This document shows, piece by piece, positions 40,547 through 52,593 of a DNA stretch of 64,000 bases. Under the pieces are notes generated by a model. That model saw nothing but the letters and a program-made list of their open reading frames with translations. It did no database searches and was not told the DNA's origin. The position numbers and the translations under genes are program-made. The stretch's first letter is position 1. Each line of letters opens with the position of its first letter. Source of the DNA: Euborellia annulipes (lineage: Eukaryota > Arthropoda > Insecta > Dermaptera > Anisolabididae); assembly GCA_023213315.1 (NCBI GenBank), contig JAKCPI010003047.1, forward strand, positions 1-64,000, written 5' to 3'.

Positions 40547-40760
40547 CAGTGGGGGACAATATTAAGTCCCACCCATGCGATTTCTTCTTGTGATTATTTC
40601 ATTGTTTTTATAAAAGAAAATGAAAATCCTAATTGGAAATTTTCTAGGTTTGAATCATGAAAGTTTCCATTAAAAAATATATAATATTTTTTTAAAAACA
40701 ATCAAATAATCATAAGTAGAAAACGCATGGGTGGGACTTAATAATTATTGTTCTTCACTG
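40547..40760. mobile_element. TA-flanked mariner-type MITE
   Basis: Left CAGTGGGGGACAATATTAAG with GTCCCACCCATGCG after it; the right end is its inverse (CGCATGGGTGGGACTTAATA). TA lies outside both ends. Confidence 0.8.
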
Positions 40761-41129
40761 TACCAGGTATATTTATTTACCCTGAGAAGGAAAACTTTCA
40801 TTTCGAACTGAGGACTCATTCGTTATGAAAACAAAATATTTCAATCTTGTTCATATAAAGTTAATAAAATACAATTTTGCTTTTTATAACGAGAGCCCTT
40901 CAGATCTGAAGATGAAATAACAGAAAAATCAAATTTTTTTAAAAATCTTATTTAATGATGCGCTGCTGGCTGCATACAGAAGCACCGCAGGCGGAGTTTA
41001 GCTGCCTTAGAATCTAGGGCAAGGATGGCGAACCTTTTTCAAATTTTGGTAATATTTCTTTTAGTAGCTCTTAGGTCACTAATGTTCATTTGCAATTTAA
41101 AATTTTTAAATGAGTATTTTTAAAACTAA

Positions 41130-41743
41130 CTTCGATAATCGAAAGTTGTGTTCTGTGCTTGACAGATTTTTTTGTATCGAGATACAGTATATTTACTTTC
41201 CGTTGATATGTAGGGCCTATATTAAAATTCAAGATGTAAAATTTATAGGTACATGGTAAAATATTTATATTTTGTTACAATGGCGTCCATTTCTTCTATA
41301 TTTGCTATGAAGTACAAGAGTAAAGTGTGCTTCATACAATTTTGAGAGCAAAATGAGAATATACATTTTAAAGAACATCTAAAACATAAGTGATTTTTGA
41401 ATTTTAATCAAAATCGTTGGAGCGAAATTTGAGAAAATCGAAAAAAAACTGAAAAAGTACATTAGTAAAGTACTAGTACTTTTTGACCCATTTTGTCAAA
41501 AGCTTCGTGTTACGTCACAGAAATATAAAATTTCAATCTCCTAGCTCTTTTCGTTCTTGAGATATTTTGTTCACAGACACACAGACACACAGACAGACAG
41601 ACCATGTCGCGAAAACCACTTTTTTGGATTCAGGGGACCTCAAAACGTGTATATCCATCAAAATCTCGACATCGAATTTTTGACATGAATCCAATACTTT
41701 CTCTCTCTTTATATTAACATATATATAGAGGCAAGAGAAAGTA
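41130..41743 (+). repeat. Family A copy A18
   Basis: Left hairpin half lost, the rest complete. X-box decayed (GTTACAATGGCGTC at 41274). Ends with an intact right hairpin. Confidence 0.92.
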
Positions 41744-42043
41744 AAGAACCTTGGATTAGACCAACCGTTAATATTAATATTTTAAAATTAACAGGCCGCA
41801 TATTTATATGAGGTAGACCTCAGATTAGGTATTTCTATTCTACATCTAATTTCCAATTTTTCAAGCGGAAATATAACTCTCCTTGTCTAACCTGTAAATA
41901 GATTACCATTTTTATTTTCGGAAATATTTTCTTGCCGTCTCCAATTATCGGAGGAGTTCATTGGGAAAGACGACAGAAAAAAGGTCAAAATAACTGACCC
42001 ATGTTTAATATCCCATTTTTTGGGGGTATAATTAAGCCTTTTC

Positions 42044-42145
42044 CGACATAGAATAGAAATAGAATAGAAAATGTTTTATTGGGCTCTGAGTAGATTTGTA
42101 CTCTTATGAGCCATGAAAAAAAAATACATTTGATGTTACATACTC
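42044..42145 (-). repeat. Non-LTR retrotransposon 3'-end fragment
   Basis: Minus strand ends GGCTCATAAGAGTACAAATC, GAGCCCAATAAAACATTTTC and a TTCTATTCTATTTCTATTC tail, typical of a 5'-truncated LINE insertion. Confidence 0.45.
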
Positions 42146-42149
42146 ATAA

Positions 42150-43110
42150 GGTGATTTCGATGTCACGAAAGAGTCTAACCCCCCCCCCCCCTTCAAAATG
42201 TCTTTAATAAAGCCATTAACATTGAAAAAGGCGAATGCCGCGCCATCTCTTGCCTTATTCTCAAATCAATGTTGTATTTTCACAGACGAAATAAATGGAA
42301 ACATATGTTGCCGTCACGTGTGGTTTCTATTTAAATAAATTTTTCTCTCTCTCAGCCCTTTCGAGTAATTAGTCACTAAATCGATCAACACTCAGCAGGT
42401 CGTCTATAATGTAACGTGATTCGACACCCGCAACCTGGCTCTATTACATATCCCTTACCCCCCCCCCTCCCCTCTCTCGCTTTCAAACTATTATTTAATT
42501 AATCTTTTTTTTGATTTTAATAGCCAATTCGAGGCTCCCTTACTCTGAAGATGCCTTCCTTTTATCTAAACGCCATCCATTTGGCCACCTGCAATATTTG
42601 TCAAAATAAATCATCGCTTCGATTAATTGGATTATTCAGAATGATTGAGTTTTATTTTTTGGCAACTTCATTCGTTTTTTGATTGACATCTGAAAGAAAA
42701 ATAGAGTCGAGAATGAAAATAAGAATTAAAGTGGGGTGGGCGATTCTTGCTTGACCTTTATCGTCTTTTTTAGTATTTGTGTGTCATTTTCACATAATAA
42801 AGTTATAGAGAGAGAGTGAAGTACATTTCAACAACGTCTTTTATAATATTTATTCAAAAGAAGACTTTTCTTTTTAATCTTTTCTTTATCCAAAGAAAAT
42901 TAACTTTTTTCTTACAAATGCTCACACTTTTTTTTTTTTTTAAGAAAAATGTAAATTAAAAAAAACTCTTTTCATATTAGGTAAATTTCGGAAATTTTTC
43001 AGAAAGATTAACTGAAAAAAAAATTAGAAAAACTTTGGTGATTTTTTAACCATTCGGCGAAATTAATCAATGAACTTTTTTAATTGAACTATTTAATTAT
43101 TAGAGCTTTA
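42150..43110. other. Unassigned stretch
   Basis: C tracts at 42180 and 42460; no repeat family or gene recognised. Confidence 0.4.
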
Positions 43111-43121
43111 TATGTCTGAAC

Positions 43122-43393
43122 CAGGGGCTTATATAAGGGGGGGGGGGGGCGAGGGGGCGCCCGCCCCCCCCCCCCCGAAATTTCCCAAACACATATACAT
43201 ATATAGGGATATACAGACATCAGCGCAACAAATTTTTCCGCAGGGTGGAAAACTTTGATTCCGCAAAAGAAAAAATGTTCCGCAAAAAATTTCGTGTAAA
43301 AAAAAAATATTTAAAAAATTTTCCGCAGAAAAATTTTCGAGTTCGGCCCCCCCCCCCCCCCCCCCCCGAAAAAAATTTCTATATACGCCCCTG
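43122..43393. mobile_element. Family E hAT-type MITE, copy 1
   Basis: CAGGGGCTTATATA..TATATACGCCCCTG with flanks GTCTGAAC / GCCTGAAC (7 of 8). Contains G and C runs of 10-21 bases and repeated TTCCGCA motifs. Confidence 0.8.
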
Positions 43394-43930
43394 GCCTGAA
43401 CAATATCAATATTCAACTAAATTGATGAATTTCATTGAATGGTTAAAAATAAATATAGGAATTTCAGAAGAAATGCTTTCTAAAAGGTTAATTTTTAAAA
43501 ATTAAGTATTCAGTTAAAATTATATTTTTAACAGAAAATGCAAATTATTCCAGTCCCAATTCTATAAGTCCTCAAATATTAGTGATAAAAAACAACAGGT
43601 ATTTTTTGATTATTGGTGGCCTGCGCCGATTAACAGACTTCTTCATCTGGACCACCCATCCAGAGGTTGAGCGTTGCTTGTTAATAGAAATTTTGTATTC
43701 TTGCTTCTTGTCAGATACAAAAGTAAAAGAAAAGCAAGCTAAAAGCTCCTTCCAAGCGAATTATATTTATTTGAACTTGAGCAATATTTCGATCCAACAT
43801 TGGAATCATCTTCAGATTTATTGTTGATTAATATCTTATGCCATATGAGAAACAAAGATGATCCCAACATAGAATCGAAAGGTTGTATGTAATTATATAT
43901 AATGTCAGAAAGCTCCGTTGTCTTTTCTTA

Positions 43931-44499
43931 ACGTTTTCCTCGGTGCGACTCTCACGACTATTGTTCAACGATTATTCTTCAACGTTGAACGATTAATCGT
44001 TGATACGATTTTGCTCGGAACGTGGGTACGATTTGTTTATTTTTCACTTGCGATACATTGTTCTAGAATAAAACAAGTTTGTGTTTTGTTATAGAATGAG
44101 TTTTAAAAAACAGACAGTTGAGTAGACGTTAAATATTATAACTGAAAAATCTTCTTGAGGAGATAGATGGAAGATGACGAAATACTTCTCCATACTTATG
44201 GGATAAAAAGAGCAAAAAACACTAACTATTGTAAGAAATGACGAGGGTCTCTACCAAAAATTGATCATTTCCCGTCTGCATGTAGACTCTTTCTGTTGAA
44301 CAGTTTGACTTCGTGCTGAGATTAATCAAATAATCGTGACGACTTAGGATTATATTCACTGAACTGTCAACGATTATCATTAAGGATTCCAGCGGCAGTC
44401 GCTCGGAGCAAAACAGCTCAGAGGAAATACAAAGAAATAGGGCTCAAGTTTAATCGGTGGGTGAAAGATAATCGTGAGAGTCGCTCCGAAGAAAACGTT
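43931..44499. mobile_element. Element with 28-base inverted ends
   Basis: AACGTTTTCCTCGGTGCGAC and CTCTCACGA at the left are inverted at the right (TCGTGAGAGTCGCTCCGAAG). Superfamily unknown. Confidence 0.6.
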
Positions 44500-44526
44500 C
44501 TTTAAACTCAAAACTAAACAGTCCTA

Positions 44527-45276
44527 TGCCGGGTTGCAAGATAACAGTTCTGTAAATATTTAAAAGTCTGTTAGTAAACATCGCTTTGGGCTTTAAAATT
44601 ATAGACTGTTGCTAAAGCAACTTTAAAGGAACCGTTAACTATGCCCTCCTGTTAAGATATATCAGGGGCGTATATAGAAATTTTTTTCGGGGGGGGGGGG
44701 CCCGAACTAAAAAATTTTTTCTGAGGAAAACTTTTTTTTTAAGAAACTATACTTCTTTTCACACGAAATTTTTTGAGGAACATTTTTTCTATTGCGGAAC
44801 CAAAGTTGTCCATCCTGCGGAAAAATTTGTTGCGCTGATGTCTGTATATCCCTATATATGTATATGTGTTTGGGAAATTTCAGGGGGGGCCCGGGCTCCC
44901 TCGCCCCCCCCCCCTTAAATACGCCCCTGAGATATATAGATAGATGCAAAATGATTGGGCCACCGAAAATGACAGCTTTCTATGTAGTTGGCCAAGTTGA
45001 CCGCAAGGACGCATTGTCAAATTGTATCATTTATAATAGTACCAAAATTATAAACTAAATAAAAATAGTAATTTTTTTTGTTTCTTCGTCAGATGAATAT
45101 CTATAATAATTAATAATATCGCATAATACGTTTCAGAAACTAAAGAAAACTCAAAACAAAAACAAATCAGGTTAGTGGATACTTTATAATTTAAAGCTCC
45201 GATTTTCAACCTTTAGTTTATATACAGACAGCTTTTACGAACCAATCACCTTTAAATACGTTCTTGCAACCCGGCA
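44527..45276. mobile_element. Element with GCCGGGTTGCAAGA ends, carrying a family E insert
   Basis: Left GCCGGGTTGCAAGA and right TCTTGCAACCCGGC. The family E copy at 44663-44929 interrupts it. Confidence 0.6.
44663..44929. mobile_element. Family E hAT-type MITE, copy 2
   Basis: CAGGGGCGTATATAG..TACGCCCCTG with exact 8-bp duplications AGATATAT at 44655-44662 and 44930-44937. Opposite orientation to copy 1. Confidence 0.88.
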
Positions 45277-45279
45277 CTA

Positions 45280-45910
45280 GTCTATTCAATTAAATGAAGA
45301 AAGAATTCTTTTAGGCCTAATAATAATTTATCTAAAACAGTTTATTATTTAAAATATAATACCGAAGCCGAAATTGCACCTGCATTAGGCATCTATTTAA
45401 AGTAAAATAAAAAAACTTGGCTAATTAATTAATTAGTATTTTTTTACTTGGCTCTTTTGAATATAAAGTAGGCCTATTCGTCCCGTCGTCTGTCTCGCTG
45501 TCATTTTCGATAGCTCCTCGTTGAGGGTGATAAATGATTTTTTATGATTGAGTATGCGAATGGCTGAGATGGGAGGGAGTGGCGGTGGGGAGAAGGGCAA
45601 AAACATTTTGCTGACGTCATTATTCCGAAATTGAGTAGAGAGAGAGAGAGAAAAAGATAAGATATCAAGAGCAATTTTAATATCAAATTAAGAAAGAAAT
45701 AAACGCTCATTTCGGCCGGCCTATATTATTGTTAATAAATAATCAATTTTAATTTATTAAAAAAATAAAAAAACTTTTTCTTCAAATTACAAGCCGCAGG
45801 GTCGGCATAAGGCACCACCTGCTTTGATTTGTTCAGTAATTCTTAGGATCTCTTTTCTATTAATTAAATACATAGCCGATCCTTTATCTAAATCTGATTT
45901 AGATGATTTT
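45280..45910. other. Unassigned AT-rich stretch
   Basis: A GA-rich run near 45638-45655; no gene supported. Confidence 0.4.
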
Positions 45911-45919
45911 GCTTAAAAA

Positions 45920-46166
45920 CAGTGGCGGCGTCATTTCAACTTTTTCTTGAGGAGGGGGGGGGACAAACATTTTTTTCTTAAAATATACTTACAAATAGGT
46001 ACTCAAATTTGGCCAAAAGATACTTAATTTAATTAATTGTTTAATTTTATACAGTTTATATATTCTTAGATATATTTTGAAATATTTTATAAAATTTTAT
46101 AAAAATCAAAGCCCTTGGGAGGGGGGAGGGCAAATGCCCCTACCCCTCCCCCCAATGACGTCACTG
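45920..46166. mobile_element. hAT-type MITE with CAGTGGCGGCGTCATT ends
   Basis: Right end AATGACGTCACTG. Flanks CTTAAAAA and CTTAAACA match at 7 of 8. G and C tracts inside each arm. Confidence 0.8.
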
Positions 46167-46742
46167 CTTAAACATTCAAACAAAATCATTCGAATTGCTT
46201 GCTATTTAATCTGTAAAGATTTTCTGTTCTTTCTCTTAAGTAATTCAAGATTTCTCTTGGTAAACCGACATAAAAACGTCATTGGTAAAAACGTCATTGA
46301 ATAGAAAGAGAAGGAAAGAAAAAATAAATTGATGTAGCCATTGCACAACCGACACCATTCAAATTAGATAATAAAAATCTGATAATTTATTTATTAAATT
46401 TTGTAATTTTTCAAAAAATCAACAACAAATAAAAAAAGATATAAAAACGAAAACCAAATATTTTTGACCTACAACTAAAATATCGGTACGATAATAGCTC
46501 TATTACTTCGCCAACAAGAGGTCCCTTTCCATTTTACGCATCACAAATAATAAAATCGAGTCTTCATAGTTCAAGGAATTTTTTTAAATTGAGAAATATT
46601 ATTTAGCTCTAAATCAGGAAGCCAGATGAGAGGTTCACTGATGAATCAGAATTGCTGCTATACTTTAAAACTAATTGATTTATAATAAACCTCCTGCAAG
46701 CAATTTTAGGCCTATAAATTTCAAGGGGAAAAAGTATATTAG

Positions 46743-47021
46743 TACTATTTTTTGTAGAAATCGTATGAAGTACACTTTACTGATGTACTTTTTCAGTTTT
46801 TTGCCATTTTCTCAAAATTTGTTCCAAAGATTTTGATTAAAATTCATAAATCAACTATTTTTTGATGCTCTTTAAAAAGTATAAGTGAAATTTCGTGAAA
46901 ATTGTTTGAAATACACTTCACTGATGTGGAAGTATTCGTAGCTCAGCTCCATCTATGAATCGCGTGGACAGGGTAAGAAAAAGTTGTGTGTTGTGTGACC
47001 AGTCACACCAGATTTTTTATT
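46743..47021 (-). repeat. Family A-related fragment A19 with left hairpin
   Basis: Middle part of the variant also seen at 26700-26930, then a decayed left hairpin at 46968-47019. Confidence 0.7.
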
Positions 47022-47038
47022 CTCGGTTTTAGCATTAA

Positions 47039-47421
47039 GGTGCGCGTCTCGAAAAACCGTTAAAACACGATTGACTCAAAGCGGCAAGAGATGGCGTTAG
47101 TGTTCCCCATAGGAATATAAGGGACTTTTTCCATTTCATTCTAGAGCTTCCAGCTAATTAATTAAAGACAAAAAATTAATTATTCTTTAACACAATGATT
47201 ACTAATTTAATTATCTACAACTTATAGAGCTCCTTTTTAAAAATATCTTTTATTTAATGCGATTAATCTAAAAAAAAAAAAAAATTTTCGAAAATCAAAA
47301 AAAGGGCTTCTATTATTTGTAGATATTTTAAATAGCTTTAATTAAAAAAAAATTTGAGGTCGATAGCTTCAAAATTGTGGCCGCTGGAAAGTCCCAAAAT
47401 TAGCACCCCGAGACGCGCACC
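47039..47421. mobile_element. Family P MITE, copy 3 (TTAA-flanked)
   Basis: TTAA at 47035-47038 and 47422-47425; same orientation as copy 1. Confidence 0.88.
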
Positions 47422-48288
47422 TTAAAAAGTTCAATAATTATAAATTCAAATTTTATTTAAAAAGTGTTTCTCTAAATTTAATAAGATATTCAAATTTGGA
47501 TTTCGAAATTTTAATTTAATTATGATAAAAAAAGAGAACAGATAACAAAAGTTTGAAATTAATTTATTTTTTTTTTAATATTTGTAGTAATTTGCTTTAT
47601 TTTCGTAAAATTTTTAAAGAAAAAGGCAATAAAAATTTTGCTATCCCTCAAAATATAGCAACGACAAATTGATATGAATTGATGGCCTTCCTCCTTTATG
47701 CATTCTGAATAATTGAAGGGGATGAGTGATGAGATATTTTTCATTAGAAACTTTGAAACGCTCGCTTTATCTAAGTGGATCGACTATTTGTAGAGGCGTT
47801 TGTGGCAGATATTTTATTTATTTATACGTATTAATGTGTACACTAAATGTATCTTGCACGATATTATAATAAAAATCAATAAAAGTCATCGTTTAAAATT
47901 AAATATAAAAATTTATCAAAATAAAATCTCAATAATTTTATCGGTAAAAGCATTTAATCAATTTGAATAAATAAATAAAAGATAACTTATAAACTTTTTT
48001 TTTTTTTTTTAATATTGAACTGGAAAAATATTAAGGGGGTACAGGAGCGACGTCTAAACGTACTTTAAAGAATACTAGACTATTATAAGGAATTTTCAAT
48101 TCAGTTTTTTTTTTTTTAATGAATTAAATTCATAAGAGATTATTGGGACATCGAGCTATAATTTTTTTAATGACTTATTAAAAAATTATCGTAATTAATT
48201 TTTTTGTTATCAAGCAAATACAAAAAAACAATCAGTCCCAATAATCTTTAATTTTTTTTAAATTTAAAAATGAACTTATTGTTATTAT

Positions 48289-48879
48289 TAGAGACCGGAT
48301 TTTAAGCAAAATGCTTATTGCTCAATTTTATAAGCAGTCATTAGATATTTAATTTCTATACGAATTAGGAAAAACTAAGTGCATTGAGATTGCATTTTTT
48401 ATGCTTTTTTTGCTTTTTTTGAGTTTTTATGCTTTTTTTCCCTTTCGTGCTTATTTTAACTTATTTTACGAATATTTATAATTTTTTTTTTTTTTTATTA
48501 AAAAACACACTTTTTTCCCATTCACACACGCATACACCAGGGACGTGTATAAAAGGGGGGGAGGCCCGGCCCCCCCCCAAAAAAAAAAAAAAAAATTTCA
48601 AAAGCCCCGCAGTGCGAAAAATTATAGCATTGTAAAAAAAATTTTTCCGCAGGGTGAAAAAATTTGGTTCCGCAAAAACAAAATTTTTCGCAGGGCGGGG
48701 CAGAATAAATTTAGTTCCTTTAAAAAAAAAATTTGTATACGCCATTGGTATGAGTAGAAGTTGCTTATGAGATGCTTTTTTTCAACTTTTATGCTTATTT
48801 AACAACTTTTTATTCAAGTTTTTTATGCTTTTTTAAGCACTTTTTTTCCATTTTTTTATGCTTTTTTGTCCGGTCTCTA
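48289..48879. mobile_element. Element D, hAT-type, with exact target duplication
   Basis: TAGAGACCGGA..TCCGGTCTCTA bounded by GTTATTAT at 48281-48288 and 48880-48887. The uninterrupted family C copy at 38716 shows the site with one copy of the target. Holds a further family E-like insert. Confidence 0.9.
48543..48748. mobile_element. Family E-like element nested in D
   Basis: CAGGGACGTGTATAA..GTATACGCCATTG, with the TTTTTCCGCAGGG motifs and G/C runs of family E. Target duplication not seen. Confidence 0.6.
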
Positions 48880-49268
48880 GTTATTATTAATCACATATTA
48901 ATTAAGAAATTTCTAAAATAAGTTTAGATGATTTATTTAAAAATCATCTGTTAAATTAGTTCAGAATTCTTGCAATAGATGGCAGGCTAGTCTAACAGCC
49001 GATATAGTATTAGCCTATATCTGGTCTATATTTATATATTTTTATGCTTTTATAAAAGATACATAATAATTAATAACATTTATAAAGTATTTATTGTTAA
49101 AAGATCAACCAAATGCATTAAATATTATTAGCTACCATTCTGACATCTCTTGGCAAAATTTTGAATTACTTGATTTTTTGGTCATACTTTTTATGACACA
49201 CTACGCCATCTTAACGGGAAAAAACATGCGTAACCACTTCGCTCCCGTTCGCCCTTAATAAGAAATAA

Positions 49269-49339
49269 TGGTGCGACAAGCACAGAACACAACTTTCGAT
49301 TACCGAAGGTAACATATACATATAGCTAAGAGAAAGTAA
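49269..49339 (+). repeat. Family A fragment A20 (fused ends)
   Basis: Part of the left hairpin joined directly to the last 20 bases of the right end. Confidence 0.75.
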
Positions 49340-49344
49340 TAATG

Positions 49345-50070
49345 GGCGTTTCAGTTGTAATTTTTGATTTTTTTGCGAATTCGCTATTTCTCCTTTAATA
49401 GAATAAGGCGAAGTCCTTCGAACCCCTAAACAGCAAAAAGAATAAAAAGAGAAATAATAATGGCTGCTCATAGTTTATTCATCGCTTCCACCCAAATATT
49501 ATTAAATTCTCATTTATTCAACTTCTCTCTCCCCCAACTTATTAGCTTAATTTATTTTTCATCTTTCTTTTTCTAATTTATTTAAAAAAAAAAAGTGTAA
49601 TAATACTTCGACATTCTTTCTTTAAGTAAAAATACGAAAAGATGATTTTTTTTCTTTTTATTTAATCGAAAATTGAATTGAAAAATGATATTATTTTCGC
49701 TTTTTATTATATTAATTATAATTTTTATCATGATAAAGTTTCTCTTCTTTTTTCTTTCTTCTAATCCATTTTAGAAATTAGTTAATTTGAAGAAAAATTC
49801 GATAAATGTCCTCGATTGATCAAAGTATTGGGAAGAAAAAGAAAGAATTGCCACGAATTTTGTTCGATTCGAGTAGGATATAATTCTTTTTCTGATTGGA
49901 ATTTATCATTAAATTTTTATATCAAGACAGAATATTTTTAAGATTTTAATATAATTATCTCGTCACTTCCCAAGGGAACGTGGAAGGAACTTTTTTATTT
50001 TTTTCCCTTCTGGGATTTTGTTTCTAGAGAGATAATTTAATATTATTTTAAATTTTCCTCTTTCAGCGGA
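49345..50070. other. Unassigned AT-rich stretch
   Basis: No repeat family or gene recognised. Confidence 0.4.
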
Positions 50071-50081
50071 TCTCTCCAATC

Positions 50082-50385
50082 CAGTGCCGGGTTTACACAA
50101 CTAGAGGCCCTAGACCAAATTACCTGTGCGGCTGCCTTCCTAACGGGGGGGGGGGGGGCGTCCGGAAAATGTTTTGAAACTAGGTACCAGGAGATTGATT
50201 TTAACGCTATTTCAGCCCTTAAAATGTGATGAAATTTTACATTTCTTTGTTACTAGAAAGTCGAACCGTGAAAAATATATTTTCTTTAAATATATTATTA
50301 AAAAAAAAATACTGACGTTTGCGGCCCCCTCTAGCCTGCGGCCCCAGGCCGCGGCCTAGCCGGCCTAGTGGAAAATCCGGCACTG
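50082..50385. mobile_element. hAT-type MITE with CAGTGCCGGG ends
   Basis: Left CAGTGCCGGGTTTAC, right AATCCGGCACTG, exact 8-bp duplication CTCCAATC at 50074-50081 and 50386-50393. Confidence 0.88.
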
Positions 50386-50644
50386 CTCCAATCTTAAAGG
50401 GGCTTAGGGAGGCAAAGTTGTTTTCATGTTTTTGTCGATAAGATGGCGTTAGGGGTCTTAAAAATTAATCCAAAAGCCTAACTATTACAGAAGTTTGCCA
50501 ACAGATGGCAGAATGGTAGGTAACTTAATCTCATGCATTTGTTTGATTTTCGTTTATCTTTTACTAATGAATAGTTTATAAATATATTATATCATTTATA
50601 ACATCATAAAAATATACAAAACAAATATATACAAATACTAGACG

Positions 50645-50705
50645 CAAAGCCCCGCCTTCGGCGGGGCTTTACGCTAGGCGGGGGCTGCGCCCCCTGGACC
50701 CCCCT
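50645..50705. repeat. GC-rich hairpin repeat
   Basis: AAAGCCCCGCCTTCGGCGGG is an almost perfect hairpin, followed by GGGGGCTGCGCCCCC. Related to 62365-62450 and 21130-21240. Confidence 0.6.
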
Positions 50706-50809
50706 TGCTCGCCTTCATTAAAAATTGTGGATTTCTATAAAACATATACATATATACATACCGGTACATACAAACATTTTTCCCTTTCCATTTTTATATA
50801 TAGAGTTTA

Positions 50810-50895
50810 TTTTAACGGTTAATTATTCATGAACTTAATATTTTTTGTGAATAATATCCTTTCCGGGACTCTCCCGATACACAAACAAAAAATTC
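50810..50895 (+). repeat. RTE-like LINE tail, first copy
   Basis: TATTTTAACGGTTAATTA.. and CCGGGACTCTC are repeated at 51010-51095. Confidence 0.5.
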
Positions 50896-50900
50896 ACGCA

Positions 50901-50994
50901 GATATTTTAGAATTCAAAATGTAAATAAATAAAAAAAAATCGTAAACATGGGTAAATATTTATATTTTGTTACCATGGCAACCCTTTCTTCTAA
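50901..50994 (+). repeat. Family A fragment A21 (X-box part)
   Basis: GATATTTTAGAATTC through GTTACCATGGCAAC (50969-50982). Confidence 0.82.
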
Positions 50995-51002
50995 TTTTTA
51001 TT

Positions 51003-51182
51003 TTTTTCTTATTTTAACGGTTAATTACTCATTAACTTATTGTTATTTGTGAAACAAAACCTGTCCGGGACTCTCACAAACATAGACAGAAAATTTCATC
51101 ATAATTGGTTCAGTCGTTTAGGAGGAGTTCAGTCACATACACACGTACAGAAAAATTATATATATAAAAGAAGAAGAAGATA
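51003..51182 (+). repeat. RTE-like LINE tail, second copy
   Basis: AAAATTTCATCATAATTGG and TTCAGTCGTTTAGGAGGAG followed by CACACGTACAG and TATATATA, a typical 3' tail of RTE-clade elements. Confidence 0.6.
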
Positions 51183-51381
51183 TGCAAAAATCATAATACA
51201 ATATTATCTCGTCTTCTCTCAGTTTTCAAATTTATAAATATAGGCTTATAGGTGATCTGATAATACCGGCTGTTAGACTAGCCTGCCATCTTTTGCAAGA
51301 ACGCTGAACTATTTGGCCGTTCATTTTCAAATAAATAGAAAATTTATTTTTACTTGGTCACCATTTTATCAATATTTTTTA

Positions 51382-51653
51382 ATTAATCGAGTAAAGTTCT
51401 AATACTTTTTGGCCGATTTTGATCCAAAGCTTATTTTCACGCCCTAGGGGGGTGCTTAACTTAAATATAAAATTTCAACTACTTATCTCAATTCCTTCAT
51501 GTTTATAATTAAACACACACACAGACAGACCATGTTGCGAAAGCCACTTTTTTGGGATCAAAACGTCCATCAAAATCTCGACATCGAATTTTTGACATGA
51601 AACCAATATTTTCTCTCTCTATATCTTAACAAATATAGAGGTGAGAGAAAGTA
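51382..51653 (+). repeat. Family A copy A22, right half
   Basis: 5'-truncated copy ending with an intact right hairpin; lies inside family C copy C4. Confidence 0.9.
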
Positions 51654-51732
51654 AAAAAGGCATAAAAAATACTTTAAAATGGCTCAGTAGTTTCGGACTA
51701 AAGATTCGAAGTGCCCTCCTGAACCCCCTTAA

Positions 51733-52590
51733 CATCTAAAAATTTCTTAACTCATAACACGAAGGCGAAACTGCTCTTTGATAGTACTTATATAAACTTT
51801 TTGTGCCTAGTCCGAATCTCAAGACATTTTTAAAATTAATAAAATATTATCTTAACATGAATGTACTTTGATGCTAATTATTATGAATAATAATGAAAAC
51901 GGTGACCTTTTGGGTAAATGAGGATAATAAAAATGTCTCTCCATTTAGTTTTTTGCTGATCTTTGATCGGATTGTGTGGTGGTGGGGGGAGGGGGGTATA
52001 GAGTTATAGGTCAAAGGTGAAAAGAGAAAGAAGAGGGCTAATCTATGCGGCCATCAGCCTTCTGCAAAGTCGTCAATGAAGGATGGGAATCCGCAAATAT
52101 TCGCCACCATCAAAAGACTTCTTTTAAAAAATACAAAATCAATTTATTTTTTGGCGTATTTGTTTTTATAATATATAAATAAAGCAACCAAGAAAAATGA
52201 ATGTGTCTTTGGTGTCTTGTATACTTCACCCTCTGAGAAAATTTATTTATTTATTTTTGCGGTTTTGCTTTTTCAATAGTAAATCTTTCATCTACAGTTC
52301 AATAGAATTCCTTGTTTTTATCAAACTTCAAATAATTTTCAGTCCATGTTAAAGGACAATTTTTTTTTTTTTTTTTTAAACACACTTTTTTTTCATTCAC
52401 ACTCACACACACATTCACACAGTCTTTTCGGCAACTCAGGCCATATAAGACTTTTACGCTATCGGTTATTGATTAATATACATTTTGGGGGAGGGGGGGA
52501 ACTTTTATTATTTTCTTGAAAAAATTTATGAACTTACATAAATTTTATATAGGCCCTATAGCTTCAAGTAAAAATAATGATAATATTAAT
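51733..52590. other. Unassigned stretch
   Basis: A G-rich run near 51978 and a (CA)-rich tract near 52380-52430 like those at 2760 and 48505. No gene supported. Confidence 0.4.
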
Positions 52591-52593
52591 TTT

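Larger units (their letters stand above)
48035..49254 (+). mobile_element. Family C copy C3 carrying hAT-type element D
   Basis: Starts GGGGGTACAGGAGCGACG after TTAA (48031-48034), ends at TTAA 49255-49258. Interrupted by element D at 48289-48879. Confidence 0.85.
50398..51728 (-). mobile_element. Family C copy C4, composite
   Basis: TTAA at 50394-50397 and 51729-51732, right end CTCCTGAACCCCC. Interrupted by a GC-rich hairpin, two RTE-like tails and two family A pieces. Confidence 0.8.

Noticed and set aside
43129..43505. Gly- and Pro-rich open frames on both strands
   Set aside because: Produced by the G and C homopolymers of the family E element.
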